Positions 28,410 through 39,463 are shown, counted from the first letter of the stretch. The stretch: DNA of 64,000 nt from Roseovarius indicus (GCF_008728195.1 NZ_CP031598.1:1054001-1118000), one strand, 5' to 3'. Numbers and translations are program-made. Notes: generated from the letters alone by a model not told the origin.

Positions 28410-29498
28410 TTGACGACCAAAGCCACGGAAGCACTCCCGATTTCGGTGCAGAACGTCACCAAGACCTACGGGCCCGTTAACGCGCTCGACGACGTCTCGC
28501 TCGAGGTGAAGAGCGGCGAGTTCCTTACGCTGCTCGGCCCGTCCGGCTCGGGCAAGACGACGCTGCTGATGGTTTTGGCAGGCTTCACGCGGCCCGACTG
28601 CGGCAGCCTTAAATTCGGCGATGACGAGGTGATCCGTAAACCGCCGCACCTGCGCGACGTGGGCATGACCTTCCAGAGCTACGCGCTTTTCCCGCACATG
28701 ACCGTGGCGGGCAACGTGGGTTACCCTCTCCGCCTGCGCAAACGTCCAAAGGACGAAATCGCCGACCGCGTCGAACGCGCCCTCGAAACCGTCCAGCTTG
28801 GCGGCTACGGAGACCGGCGCATAGACCAGCTCTCCGGCGGCCAGAAACAGCGGGTGGCCGTGGCCCGCGCCATCGTGTTCGAGCCGCGAATCCTGTTGAT
28901 GGACGAACCCCTATCGGCCCTCGACAAGAAGCTGCGCGACCAGATGCAGATCGAATTGCGCCACCTGCACGAACAGCTTGGCATGACGACCGTTTACGTC
29001 ACACACGACCAGCGCGAGGCGCTGACAATGTCTGACCGCATCGCCGTGGTGAACCACGGACGTATCATGCAGCTTTCCACCCCGCGCGACCTTTATGAAC
29101 GCCCGGCCAACCGCTTCGTGGCCGACTTCATCGGCGAATCCACCTTCCTGCCGGTCACTCGCGACGGCAAAGAGGTGCGCTATGGTGAAAAGGCCCTGCG
29201 ATATAGCGGCGACTTGCCCGAGACGCCCGACCTCCAGCTTATGATCCGTCCCGAGCGTGTCCTGCTGTCAGAGGACGGTCCGGTGGAGGGTGCCAACAAC
29301 TTCTCCGCCACCGCCAGCGATGTTGTCTACCAGGGCGACAGCTTCCTGCTACACGCCCGCCTTCAGGATGGTCAGCAGATCGTCATGCGCGGTGCGGTGC
29401 GCGGCAACCGGGCGACGTCGCTGCCCGCTGTCGGAGATCAGGTGACACTGACAATGGCCACCGAAGACACGGTACTCATCGACGGGCGCGAGGTGTAA
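28410..29498 (+). CDS. ABC importer ATPase (PotA type)
   Basis: A 362-aa ATPase with a TTG start at 28410 preceded by GAGGGG. Walker A GPSGSGKTT is near residue 44, signature LSGGQKQRVAVARA near 140, Walker B ILLMDEPLSALDKKL near 160, and THDQREALT near 196. The last 110 residues form the TOBE-like regulatory domain. It powers the importer formed with the two permeases encoded next. Confidence 0.92.
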   Translation: MTTKATEALPISVQNVTKTYGPVNALDDVSLEVKSGEFLTLLGPSGSGKTTLLMVLAGFTRPDCGSLKFGDDEVIRKPPHLRDVGMTFQSYALFPHMTVAGNVGYPLRLRKRPKDEIADRVERALETVQLGGYGDRRIDQLSGGQKQRVAVARAIVFEPRILLMDEPLSALDKKLRDQMQIELRHLHEQLGMTTVYVTHDQREALTMSDRIAVVNHGRIMQLSTPRDLYERPANRFVADFIGESTFLPVTRDGKEVRYGEKALRYSGDLPETPDLQLMIRPERVLLSEDGPVEGANNFSATASDVVYQGDSFLLHARLQDGQQIVMRGAVRGNRATSLPAVGDQVTLTMATEDTVLIDGREV

Positions 29499-29500
29499 GC

Positions 29501-30391
29501 ATGTCAACCGCTGCCCTCCGCCCCAACGAATCTGGCCTGCGCACCGACGGCCGGCTTGAACGGCTCCGCCTCTTCGGGCTCAGCTCGCCGGCGATGCTGC
29601 TGATCCTCGTCATCCTTGTCATCCCCGTGGGCTGGCTTTTCTACGTGTCGTTCATCGGCGCCAATGGTGAATTCTCGCTCGAGAACTACGAGCGGATGAT
29701 CCGTCGCAAGTCTTACGTCCGGATCTTCATCACCACTTTCCAGGTCAGCGTGCTGACCACCGGCCTCTGTATCCTGATCGGCTATCCGCTGGCCTATTTC
29801 ATGTCGCAACTGCCCAACCGGCTGGCCAACCTTTGCCTGATCACGGTGCTCCTGCCGTTCTGGACCTCTTTGCTCGTACGCACCTATGCTTGGCTCGTGC
29901 TGCTTCAGAAACAGGGTCTGGTGAACCAGTGGGCCATATCGCTGGGCTTGTGGGAAGAGCCGCTCAAGATCGTGCATAACATGACGGGCACGCTGATCGG
30001 CATGGTGCATATCATGCTGCCTTTCCTGATCCTGCCGGTCTATGGTGCGATGAAGGCGATCGACCGTGATTACCTGAAAGCCGCATCGAACCTCGGAGCA
30101 AGCCCGCGCACTGCGTTCTGGACGGTGTTCTTTCCATTGACCACGCCGGGGCTGTTTGCAGGCTCGCTCATGGTGTTCATCCTTTGCCTTGGTTTCTTCG
30201 TGACCCCGGCTGTGCTGGGCGGCGGCAAGGTCATCATGGTTTCGATGAAGATCGTCTCAAACATCGAGCTTTTCGTGAACTGGGGGGCGGCCAGTGCCAT
30301 GGGCGTGGTTCTTCTGGTGATGACGCTCGCGATCCTGTGGGTTGCCTCGCGTTTCCTCAAGCTCGAACAGATCACGTCGGGAGGTCACTGA
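29501..30391 (+). CDS. ABC importer permease 1 (PotB type)
   Basis: A 296-aa inner-membrane protein with about six membrane helices and the EAA-like loop (YLKAASNLGASPRTAFWTV, near 192-210). It follows the ATPase gene by 2 bp. Its TGA stop overlaps the next ATG (TGATG at 30389-30393), coupling translation of the two permeases. Confidence 0.92.
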   Translation: MSTAALRPNESGLRTDGRLERLRLFGLSSPAMLLILVILVIPVGWLFYVSFIGANGEFSLENYERMIRRKSYVRIFITTFQVSVLTTGLCILIGYPLAYFMSQLPNRLANLCLITVLLPFWTSLLVRTYAWLVLLQKQGLVNQWAISLGLWEEPLKIVHNMTGTLIGMVHIMLPFLILPVYGAMKAIDRDYLKAASNLGASPRTAFWTVFFPLTTPGLFAGSLMVFILCLGFFVTPAVLGGGKVIMVSMKIVSNIELFVNWGAASAMGVVLLVMTLAILWVASRFLKLEQITSGGH

Positions 30392-31212
30392 TGGCCAGTT
30401 GGTTCAAATCCCCCGCGACGGAAACGCAGGTCACCCATGGCCAACGCATCTGGCTCTACGTTTTCGCGGTCATCACCATGATCCTTCTGGTGACGCCGAC
30501 GCTTATCGTCATCCCGATGTCCTTTTCCGACAGCCAGTATCTCGAATTTCCGCCGCAGGAATGGTCGTCGCGCTGGTACGACAATTTCTTCGGGTCGGAG
30601 GAGTGGATGCAGGCGGCCCGAACCTCGATCCAGACGGCAATCCTGACCATGCTGGTGGCCACGCCGGTGGGTGTGGCGGCGGCCTACGGGTTGCATACGT
30701 CGAACGTGCCCTTCGTGCGCATGGCCTTCGTGATGATGATCACGCCGATGATGGTGCCGCTCGTTCTGGTCGCCATCGGCGCCTTTTACGCCTATGTGCA
30801 ACTCAACATTCTCTATACCGTCACCGGCCTTGTGATGGCGCATACCGTGCTTGCGCTTCCGCTGGTGGTCATCGTCACCGGCTCGGCGCTCAAGGGCTAC
30901 GACATGAGCCAGGAACAGGCCGCCCGAAGCCTTGGCGCCCCACGCTGGATAGCCTTCTTCACCGTCACCCTGCCGCAGATCCGCTTTGCCGTCGTGACAA
31001 GCGCGCTCTTGGCTTTCCTCACCTCCTTCGACGAGGTGGTCGTGGCGATGTTCATCTCCGGCGGCGACAACCCGACGCTCACCCGCAACATGTTCAATGC
31101 CCTGCGCGACCAGATTGACCCGACCATCGCGGCGATCTCGACACTGATGATTTTCGTCACCACCGTGATGATGGTACTGGCGCAGGTGTTCGGCCAGCAG
31201 AAGAAGCCTTAA
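30391..31212 (+). CDS. ABC importer permease 2 (PotC type)
   Basis: A 273-aa membrane protein. The ATG at 30391 overlaps the upstream stop by one base. Six hydrophobic segments are seen, with an EAA-like loop (EQAARSLGAPRWIAFFTV, near 174-191). It pairs with the upstream permease to form the membrane channel. Confidence 0.92.
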   Translation: MASWFKSPATETQVTHGQRIWLYVFAVITMILLVTPTLIVIPMSFSDSQYLEFPPQEWSSRWYDNFFGSEEWMQAARTSIQTAILTMLVATPVGVAAAYGLHTSNVPFVRMAFVMMITPMMVPLVLVAIGAFYAYVQLNILYTVTGLVMAHTVLALPLVVIVTGSALKGYDMSQEQAARSLGAPRWIAFFTVTLPQIRFAVVTSALLAFLTSFDEVVVAMFISGGDNPTLTRNMFNALRDQIDPTIAAISTLMIFVTTVMMVLAQVFGQQKKP

Positions 31213-31290
31213 ACGCAAATGACCAAACATCGGGCGGGGGCGGTCACCGTGTCCCTGCCCGTTTCGAATCCCAGATAACCGGAGGACCGG

Positions 31291-31659
31291 ATGATCGACC
31301 TGAAGACCTTTGAGAATCTCGCCGGCCAGCCGGTCGGCGATTTTGCCGCCAAACCCACCACCCTGACCGAAGGGCAGGAAGAGGCCTCCAGCCTGCTCTG
31401 GACCTCGGAAGACGGCCGCACCAAGATCGGCGTCTGGGAGTGTACCCCAGGCCATTTCACTGCCGACCGTACAGCGGCGGGCGAGTATTGCCACATCATC
31501 TCGGGCCGGGCGACGGTCAGCGGTCCGGACGGCGAGGGCGAGACCCGCGATGTTGGCCCGGGCGACCTGCTGGTGCTGCCTCAGGGCTGGACGGGCAAAT
31601 GGGTCATTCATGAACACATGCGCAAGCTGTTCGTAATCAGCGCATCGCCGGACGCCTGA
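31291..31659 (+). CDS. Small cupin-domain protein
   Basis: A 122-aa single-cupin protein. It has WECTPGHFTADRTAAGEYCHIISG and a late GPGDLLVLPQGW, matching the two cupin motifs. The histidine pattern is incomplete relative to classic metal-binding cupins, so metal use is uncertain. This DUF861-like type is common beside amine catabolic genes. It lies between the importer (78 bp) and the GMC gene (19 bp), so it shares the operon. Confidence 0.82.
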   Translation: MIDLKTFENLAGQPVGDFAAKPTTLTEGQEEASSLLWTSEDGRTKIGVWECTPGHFTADRTAAGEYCHIISGRATVSGPDGEGETRDVGPGDLLVLPQGWTGKWVIHEHMRKLFVISASPDA

Positions 31660-31678
31660 GACCGGGACAAGATCTGAC

Positions 31679-33298
31679 ATGGCGGACTATGATTTTATCG
31701 TCGTCGGCGCCGGCTCGGCCGGTTGCGTGCTGGCCAATCGGTTGAGCGAAAGCGGGAAATACAGCGTTCTCCTGCTCGAAGCGGGCGGGAGCGACCTCAA
31801 CTTCTGGATCTGGATGCCAATCGGCTACGGCAAGACGTTCTACAAGAAGAGCGTCAACTGGATGTACCAGACCGAACCCGACCCGGGCATTGCCGGGCGC
31901 GTCTCCTACTGGCCGCGCGGCAAGGTGATGGGCGGGTCGAGCTCGATCAACGCCATGGTCTATGTCCGCGGCCAGCCCGAGGATTTCGACGAATGGCGCG
32001 AGATGGGCAATACCGGCTGGGGCTGGGAAGATGTCCTGCCCTATTTCCGAAAGGCAGAAACCAACGACCGCGGTGCAGACGACTGGCGCGGCGGCGATGG
32101 CCCTCTGCATGTCTGCACGATGGACCGCGACCTACATCCCCTTTGTGCAGATTTCATCCAGGCGGGGCAGGAATTGCAATTCCCTCATAACCCGGATTTC
32201 AACGGCGAGAGGCAGGAAGGGGTCGGCACCTACCAGAACACCGCCCGCGACGGAATGCGCATGTCGACGGCCCGCGCCTATATTCGCCCCGCCCGCAGCC
32301 GGCCCAATCTTCGGGTCGAAACCCATGCCCATGCCACGAAGCTTCTCTTCGACGGCACCCGCGCCACCGGCATCGCTTACAGCCAGCGCGGCACGATGAA
32401 AGAGGCCCGCGCCCGGCGCGAGATCATCGTCTCCGCCGGCGCGGTCAATTCGCCACAACTGCTTCAGCTCTCCGGTATCGGTCCCGGCGCGGCGTTGCGC
32501 GAGCACGGTATCGAGGTTGTGCAGGACAGCCCCGGCGTTGGCCAGCACCTGCAGGACCATCTCGGCATCGACTACCTTTTCCGATCGCGAGTCCCCACGC
32601 TCAACCAACAACTTCGCCCGTGGTACGGCAAGCTCTGGCATGGCATGCGTTACGTGCTGACCCGCCGCGGACCGCTCTCCCTCGGTGTGAACCAGGCGGG
32701 CGGCTTCGTCCGTACCCGGCCGGGGCTGAACAAGCCCAACATGCAGCTCTTCTTCTCGCCGGTCAGCTATACAAAGGCCCCGCCGGGCAAACGCCCGTTG
32801 ATGAATCCGGATGCCTTCCCGGGCTTCCTGCTCGGCGCCCAGCCGACCCGACCGACAAGCCGTGGCCATATCGCCCTGCGGTCGGCCGACCCGTTCGCCG
32901 CCCCGATGATCCACCCCAACTACCTGTCCACCGATATCGACATGCAGGACATGCTGGAGGGGTCGAAACTGATGCGCCGATTTGCCGAAACGCCGGCATT
33001 CTCGAAGCTGATCGAGGCGGAAATCGCTCCTGGGCCACAGGTTCAGACCGACGAGGAATTGGTTGCCGACATTCGGAACCGCGCCGGCACCGTATTTCAT
33101 CCGGTCAGCACCTGTCGGATGGGACCGGACAGATCGACCGACGTGGTCGACCAGCGCCTGCGCGTCTACGGGATCGATGGCCTGCGGGTGGCCGATGCCT
33201 CGGTCTTCCCGACGCTCACCTCCGGCAACACCAACGCCCCTGTCGTCATGCTGGGGGAAAAGGCCGCCGACCTGATCCTCAAGGATCAGGCCAGCTAA
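31679..33298 (+). CDS. GMC-family flavin oxidoreductase (choline dehydrogenase-like), copy 2
   Basis: A 539-aa FAD enzyme. VVGAGSAGCVLANRLS is at residues 8-23, PRGKVMGGSSSINAMVY near 79-95, HPVSTCRMG near 475 (active-site His), and SGNTNAPV near 518. It oxidises an alcohol. It closes the plus-strand amine operon, so its substrate is probably an amino alcohol or an intermediate produced by the amine oxidase. A likely terminator follows at 33316-33348. Confidence 0.9.
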   Translation: MADYDFIVVGAGSAGCVLANRLSESGKYSVLLLEAGGSDLNFWIWMPIGYGKTFYKKSVNWMYQTEPDPGIAGRVSYWPRGKVMGGSSSINAMVYVRGQPEDFDEWREMGNTGWGWEDVLPYFRKAETNDRGADDWRGGDGPLHVCTMDRDLHPLCADFIQAGQELQFPHNPDFNGERQEGVGTYQNTARDGMRMSTARAYIRPARSRPNLRVETHAHATKLLFDGTRATGIAYSQRGTMKEARARREIIVSAGAVNSPQLLQLSGIGPGAALREHGIEVVQDSPGVGQHLQDHLGIDYLFRSRVPTLNQQLRPWYGKLWHGMRYVLTRRGPLSLGVNQAGGFVRTRPGLNKPNMQLFFSPVSYTKAPPGKRPLMNPDAFPGFLLGAQPTRPTSRGHIALRSADPFAAPMIHPNYLSTDIDMQDMLEGSKLMRRFAETPAFSKLIEAEIAPGPQVQTDEELVADIRNRAGTVFHPVSTCRMGPDRSTDVVDQRLRVYGIDGLRVADASVFPTLTSGNTNAPVVMLGEKAADLILKDQAS

Positions 33299-33315
33299 CA
33301 TACATCACGGAAGGA

Positions 33316-33348
33316 TGCCCCGCACCCGTTTCACCGGGCGGCGGGGCA
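33316..33348. terminator. Bidirectional terminator-like hairpin
   Basis: TGCCCCGC (33316-33323) pairs with GCGGGGCA (33341-33348). An inner CCCG/CGGG pair sits inside, with loop TTTCAC. It lies between two convergent genes. No long T run follows. Confidence 0.5.
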
Positions 33349-33355
33349 GGGCGCT

Positions 33356-33751
33356 TCAGCCGCCGTATTCATCGTCGGTGACTTTCTCCATCCACGTGAC
33401 GGTTGACCCGTCGATGCTTTCCTGAAGGGCAATGTGGCTCATGGCTGTTTCGGGCGCAGCGCCATGCCAATGCTTTTCGTCTGCCGGGAACCAAACGACA
33501 TCACCCTGCGATATTTCTTCGATCGGGCCTCCCTCGCGCTGGACGAGACCGCGCCCGAAGGTGACGATCAGGGTCTGGCCAGCCGGGTGCGTGTGCCAGG
33601 CGGTGCGTGCGCCGGGTTCGAACGTGACATGCGCGCCGCGAACACGGCCGGGCTCCTCTGCTGCCAGAAGCGGGTCGATCCGGACCGTGCCTGTGAAATA
33701 TTCCTCCGGTCCCGGGGTCGACGGGTTGGCACCTGAACGGGTGATCTTCAT
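33356..33751 (-). CDS. Cupin, (R)-mandelonitrile-lyase-like
   Basis: A 131-aa single-domain cupin. The ATG at 33751 has AAAGGAG just upstream. Motif 1 includes [17 protein letters not shown] (two His), and motif 2 includes [16 protein letters not shown]. The overall pattern ([11 protein letters not shown] near the start, [18 protein letters not shown] late) resembles the small Mn-dependent cupin hydroxynitrile lyases and tetR-linked cupins. The natural reaction is uncertain. It is 180 bp downstream of the TRAP large permease on the same strand and could be the last gene of that operon. Confidence 0.82.
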   Translation of the reverse strand: MKITRSGANPSTPGPEEYFTGTVRIDPLLAAEEPGRVRGAHVTFEPGARTAWHTHPAGQTLIVTFGRGLVQREGGPIEEISQGDVVWFPADEKHWHGAAPETAMSHIALQESIDGSTVTWMEKVTDDEYGG

Positions 33752-33931
33752 GGGGCTCCTTTCCCTGCGCGCTGGGCGCAGTTTCTTCACTCTTACCTGA
33801 GATTGGGGCAGTCGGCCTGGCAGGCATGCCGCCCACCGCTCTCTGTCTCTTCACTTAGGCGTTGCCACCCTGCATAGAAAGGTGGCGCACAATACTAGCG
33901 GTTATGAGCCGGGGTCATGAATTGTGCTGTT

Positions 33932-35194
33932 CTATCCCGTCAGAACAGTCGTGAGCCATGGGAACCGGCTGAGGATGACCAGGATGATCGCAACTGCCAG
34001 CAGGAACGGCCAAAGTGACTTCAGGATGCGCCCCGGCTTCACGCCGCTCATCGATGAAGTAATGTAGAGCCCCACGCCCACCGGCGGTGTCAGCAGCCCC
34101 AAGACGAGGTTGAGACACATCACGACACCGAACTGGTAAGGGCTGATGTCATAGTCGTTCATGGCGATGGGCAGCAGGATCGGCGAGATCAGGATCACCG
34201 CCGCGATGCCGTCGATCAACATGCCGACGAAGAGCAGGATCAGATTGACGATCAGTAGGAACAGGAACGGATCACTGGTGACTGACGTGATCAGCGCGGC
34301 CAGTTTCTGCGGCAGCGCTTCATAAATGATGACCCAGCCGAACACGTTGGCGGCAGCGATCATGAAGATGATCATCGAGGCGTTCACGGCGGTGCGGCGG
34401 AACATCTCGAAAAGCGCCTGGGGTTTCAACTCGCCATAGATGAGCCAACCAATCAGGAACGCGATGAGAGACGCGATGGCGGCGCTCTCGGTCGGGGTGG
34501 CGATGCCGAGAAGAATTCCCCCGATGATCGCGATGGGGATAAGCGCGGCGGGCAGGCAGTAGAAGAGGGCGGAGAGGGCCTCGCTCTTGGTGAACCATTC
34601 GCCTTTCGGAAAGCCCGAGACCATCCCGATGGCAAAAATGACGGCCGCAAAGGATGCGGCCAGCAACAGCCCCGGCAGGATACCAGCCAGGAACATGTCG
34701 CCGATCGGTATCTGTGCCAGAACCCCGTAGATCACGAACATCATTGAGGGTGGGATCACCGGCGCAAGCAGGCCACCCGCAGCCGTCGTGGCGGCGGCAA
34801 AACCCTTGTCGTAGCCTTCGGCCTCCATCTCGGGCGTCATGGCCCGGGCCATGACGGCGATCTGCGCAGTGGCCGAGCCAATGATCGCGGCCATGAACAT
34901 GTTGGCAACGAGGTTGATATAGGCCAGCCCGCCCCTGAACCCGCCGACAAAGACACGCGCGGCATTGATAAGCCGCCGGGTCATGCCGCCCTCGTTCATC
35001 ATCTCGCCCGTCAACATGAAGAGGGGAATGGCCAGCAGCCCGTAATTTTCCAGCCCCGAGAACATCTTCTGTGCGAAGCTGTCGAACAGAACCGCGTTGC
35101 CGCTTTCCCAGATGTACCAGATCGCCGTCAGCGCCAGAACCAGCGCGACTGGCACGCCCAGCAACAGCTTGAAGGCAAAGATGAGCGGCGTCAT
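33932..35194 (-). CDS. TRAP transporter large permease (DctM type), second system
   Basis: A 420-aa membrane protein with about 12 hydrophobic segments and LLAIPLFMLTGEMMNEGG near 50. The ATG at 35194 forms an ATGA overlap with the small-permease stop, so the longer upstream in-frame extension was rejected. It forms the sodium-coupled channel with the DctQ partner. Confidence 0.93.
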   Translation of the reverse strand: MTPLIFAFKLLLGVPVALVLALTAIWYIWESGNAVLFDSFAQKMFSGLENYGLLAIPLFMLTGEMMNEGGMTRRLINAARVFVGGFRGGLAYINLVANMFMAAIIGSATAQIAVMARAMTPEMEAEGYDKGFAAATTAAGGLLAPVIPPSMMFVIYGVLAQIPIGDMFLAGILPGLLLAASFAAVIFAIGMVSGFPKGEWFTKSEALSALFYCLPAALIPIAIIGGILLGIATPTESAAIASLIAFLIGWLIYGELKPQALFEMFRRTAVNASMIIFMIAAANVFGWVIIYEALPQKLAALITSVTSDPFLFLLIVNLILLFVGMLIDGIAAVILISPILLPIAMNDYDISPYQFGVVMCLNLVLGLLTPPVGVGLYITSSMSGVKPGRILKSLWPFLLAVAIILVILSRFPWLTTVLTG

Positions 35195-35730
35195 GCGATC
35201 TTCTCTTGCGGTTTTTGGCCTTGGCCAATCAGGTTGGCAATGCCGTGGAGCGTGGCGCCGAGCGCGAAGATCCACATGACCATCCAGATCCAGAATTTCG
35301 GGATGCCGAGCGTTGTGGTCGGCTCGGCGTAAATGAAATTGAACGTCGCACCCTGGAACGCTTCGATGTCAAAGCCGAACTTGGCCAGTTCCAGCGGCGC
35401 GTACCAGCGCCAGCAGAACCACAGCATGAACAAGGCGAAGGCGAGGACGATCACATCGACCAGTTTGGCCGCGATCTTGGCCATGGCGGGCGGGAGTGGA
35501 TCTGTCAGGGCGGTGACAACAACGGTCTGACCGTGGTGCAAGGCTGCGGATGCGCCCAGAAACGTCATCCACGCCATCGCGTAGATGGCCAGCTCATCGA
35601 CCCAGTAAAGGGCGGCGCCCATGCTGCGCGTCACGACGTTGAGCAGAATGAGCAGCGTGATCGAGACAGCCAGGAAGGCGGCCAGCGTCAGTTCCAACCG
35701 CGCCCATACTGCCGAAATACGCCCGATCAT
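35191..35730 (-). CDS. TRAP transporter small permease (DctQ type), second system
   Basis: A 179-aa protein with four hydrophobic segments. The ATG at 35730 follows GAGGGT at about 6 nt. An earlier in-frame ATG gives a less family-like N terminus. It lies between the binding-protein gene and the large permease. Confidence 0.88.
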   Translation of the reverse strand: MIGRISAVWARLELTLAAFLAVSITLLILLNVVTRSMGAALYWVDELAIYAMAWMTFLGASAALHHGQTVVVTALTDPLPPAMAKIAAKLVDVIVLAFALFMLWFCWRWYAPLELAKFGFDIEAFQGATFNFIYAEPTTTLGIPKFWIWMVMWIFALGATLHGIANLIGQGQKPQEKIA

Positions 35731-35790
35731 GCAGACCCTCCAAAGAAAAGCCGGGGGCGCCGTCATGACGCCCCCGGCCACTCGGTAACC

Positions 35791-37366
<1,576 letters not shown>

Positions 37367-37457
37367 CGGTGTCTCCCGCTGTCAGGTTTCGCGCGGTTTC
37401 TTTCCGTCAAAGCGTAGGAGAAAAGGAAACAAACAAATATTTATTTCTGGGAAAGTA

Positions 37458-37478
37458 GGTATCCGTATTCATGATATC
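37458..37478. promoter_or_regulatory. LysR-type box A (GRTATC-N9-GATAYC)
   Basis: GGTATC (37458-37463), 9 nt, GATATC (37473-37478). The inner TATC/GATA pair gives the LysR T-N11-A pattern. It lies upstream of the dioxygenase/TRAP operon. It shares its form with boxes B and C. Confidence 0.7.
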
Positions 37479-37485
37479 CAATTGC

Positions 37486-38376
37486 TTACAGAACCAGCAG
37501 CGCCGTACCCGCCATCGCCATCACCGACGCGACAAGAAGCCGAGTGATTGCAATGGGTTCGCTTCGCGTGATGAGCCAGACGAACAGCGCCGAAAACAGC
37601 ACCTCCAGCGTGCCCAGCACCGAAACCGACAGCACCGTCGCGTGTTTGAGGGCAAAGAACTGAAGCAACTGCCCGGCGGTCAGCGCCAGCGCCGCCTGAA
37701 GGTGATGCGGGCTGCGGTCGGCGGTGATGTGGCGCCAACCGTGACGCACGCCCTTGCCACCGACCGCGCGCACGAGAATCCAGACCCCGCCAACGAGCGC
37801 CCCGATACACGTGCCGAGCGCCGCGTCCGGCGCGATGTCGAGGCCCAGACCCCGGAACGTATAGGCCAGCGCATAGGCCACCGCCGAGAGAACCCCAAGC
37901 GCCAGCCCGAGCCCCGCCCCGGGTGCCGACGGCGCCATCCTCTTCGGCATCCGCATGTAGATCAGCACCCCCGTCAGCACGATCCCCCCGCCCAGAAGCG
38001 TCACCGGATCGGGAATGTCCCCAAGGATCACGAAGGCGCAGGGGACCACGAAAAGCGGCGTCAGCCGCCGCAGCAGCCCGGCGCGCACTGCCCCGATCAT
38101 CTCGGTCGCGCGGTACATCGACTGCCGCCCGAAAACGTTCGCCAACACACCGGCCAGCGCGAAGATACCCACCGCCCGAAGGCCCTCGGCCGTCACGACA
38201 TCGCCAACCGCCACCGTTCCCCAACCGAGCCACAACAGGCCCGACATCACCGCCGTCATCACGACCGACAGGAACGCGCCGTTGTCGCCCCGTGCCGTGG
38301 CCTTGCCGCGCACGATCAGCACGCCCGCCAGCCCATAGGCCAGCGCCGCGCACACGGCCAACGTTTCGCCGATCAT
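37486..38376 (-). CDS. DMT-superfamily (EamA) transporter
   Basis: A 296-aa membrane protein with about ten hydrophobic segments arranged as two EamA repeats. It follows the DapA-like gene by 10 bp on the same strand and probably exports or imports a small metabolite of this pathway. Direction and substrate are unknown. Confidence 0.88.
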   Translation of the reverse strand: MIGETLAVCAALAYGLAGVLIVRGKATARGDNGAFLSVVMTAVMSGLLWLGWGTVAVGDVVTAEGLRAVGIFALAGVLANVFGRQSMYRATEMIGAVRAGLLRRLTPLFVVPCAFVILGDIPDPVTLLGGGIVLTGVLIYMRMPKRMAPSAPGAGLGLALGVLSAVAYALAYTFRGLGLDIAPDAALGTCIGALVGGVWILVRAVGGKGVRHGWRHITADRSPHHLQAALALTAGQLLQFFALKHATVLSVSVLGTLEVLFSALFVWLITRSEPIAITRLLVASVMAMAGTALLVL

Positions 38377-38386
38377 GCGGCCACGC

Positions 38387-39340
38387 TCAAAGCTGCAGCC
38401 CGCAATCCTCGAACGCCGCGCAGGTGGTGGCCTTCTCGGCCTCCGTCAGTTCCAGCATCGGGTGACGCACCCGCCCGCCGACCTGACCCAGCAATTCCTG
38501 CCAATACTTGCCGTGCGCCGTCGGCTTGCCGCCCGGCTTCGTTTCGGCAATCGCCTTGCGCACCGGGTCGAGGCTGTCGCGCACCCGGCGGGCCTCGGCG
38601 AATTTGCCGGCAAAGGCCAGCCGGGTGTATTCATGCATCCGCCGGTCGTTCTTCGTCTGAAGCTGGTAGGGCGGCGAGGAACACAGGTACAATTGCCAGC
38701 CCAGCTCCTCGATATTGTCGAGCCAGTCCGCCTCGGCCGAGGTCGACACGAGGATCTTGTCGCCCACCAGCCTGGTCAGCCGCGCATACATTTCGCGCGG
38801 CACCGAGTACTTGATCGCCATGATGTTGGGCAGTTCGGCAATGCGGGCACAGGTCTCGGGCTCCATCAGGTAGCCGCTGTCCGGGTGGCTCCACATCGCG
38901 ATGCCGATATCCAGCCGGTCGCACAGGTACTTGTAATAGTTGTACAAAACCTCGTCCCGGTCATGGCAGAAGCTCAGCATAGGCGCGTGGACGACCACGT
39001 AATCCGCCCCGCATTCCTGCGCGTGATATCCAAGGTCCAGCACCGTGTCGACGTTCTGATCCGAGATCGACATGATCGTCCCGGCCGTCTCGCCACATTC
39101 CTCGACGGCGATGGTCATGTTCCGCTTGCGCTCTTCGATCGACATCGACCAGAACTCGCCCTGCTTGCCGGCGATGAACAGTCCCTGGATCTCGAGATCG
39201 TCGATCCAGTGCCGGATGTTGCGGCGCAGGCCGTCCTCGTTCAGCGCCAGCGTGTCGTCGAAAGGGTTCAGCGCCGCCGCCCAGATGCCTCGCATCGTTT
39301 CGCGGGCGTGGGCTTTGGCTTCGGTCTTCTGGTATTTCAT
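38387..39340 (-). CDS. DapA-superfamily lyase/aldolase, non-canonical active site
   Basis: A 317-aa (beta/alpha)8 protein of the dihydrodipicolinate synthase superfamily. The Schiff-base lysine is K177 in MAIKYS. The usual GTTGE loop is GKQGE (58-62), and the region that normally carries the catalytic PYY tyrosine reads HAPMLSF (118-124). It is therefore unlikely to be a lysine-pathway DapA. A pyruvate- or oxo-acid-forming aldolase, hydratase-aldolase or decarboxylase is more plausible. The ATG at 39340 begins the family-like N terminus; longer in-frame starts run into the promoter region. It shares the operator region at 39449-39469 with the aspartate dehydrogenase gene. Confidence 0.8.
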   Translation of the reverse strand: MKYQKTEAKAHARETMRGIWAAALNPFDDTLALNEDGLRRNIRHWIDDLEIQGLFIAGKQGEFWSMSIEERKRNMTIAVEECGETAGTIMSISDQNVDTVLDLGYHAQECGADYVVVHAPMLSFCHDRDEVLYNYYKYLCDRLDIGIAMWSHPDSGYLMEPETCARIAELPNIMAIKYSVPREMYARLTRLVGDKILVSTSAEADWLDNIEELGWQLYLCSSPPYQLQTKNDRRMHEYTRLAFAGKFAEARRVRDSLDPVRKAIAETKPGGKPTAHGKYWQELLGQVGGRVRHPMLELTEAEKATTCAAFEDCGLQL

Positions 39341-39435
39341 CGGCCTGGCTCCGTTGCGAAGAGGGGGCATGGCGCGCAGATGGGCGCCGGTCTTGGGCTG
39401 CACTAAGGCGACGTTGCCCCGTAAAACCAACCACA

Positions 39436-39463
39436 TTGACAGAAACTGGGTATCCAATATTTT
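39436..39463 (+). promoter_or_regulatory. Candidate sigma-70 promoter for aspartate dehydrogenase/LysR
   Basis: TTGACA (39436-39441), 16 bp, TATTTT (39458-39463). The -35 is a perfect consensus. The -10 lies inside LysR-type box B, which would let a bound regulator block this promoter. Confidence 0.5.

Noticed and set aside
30385..31680. Minus-strand frame opposite the ABC permease and cupin genes
   Set aside because: His/Arg-rich translation typical of antisense reading; the plus-strand genes are clear.
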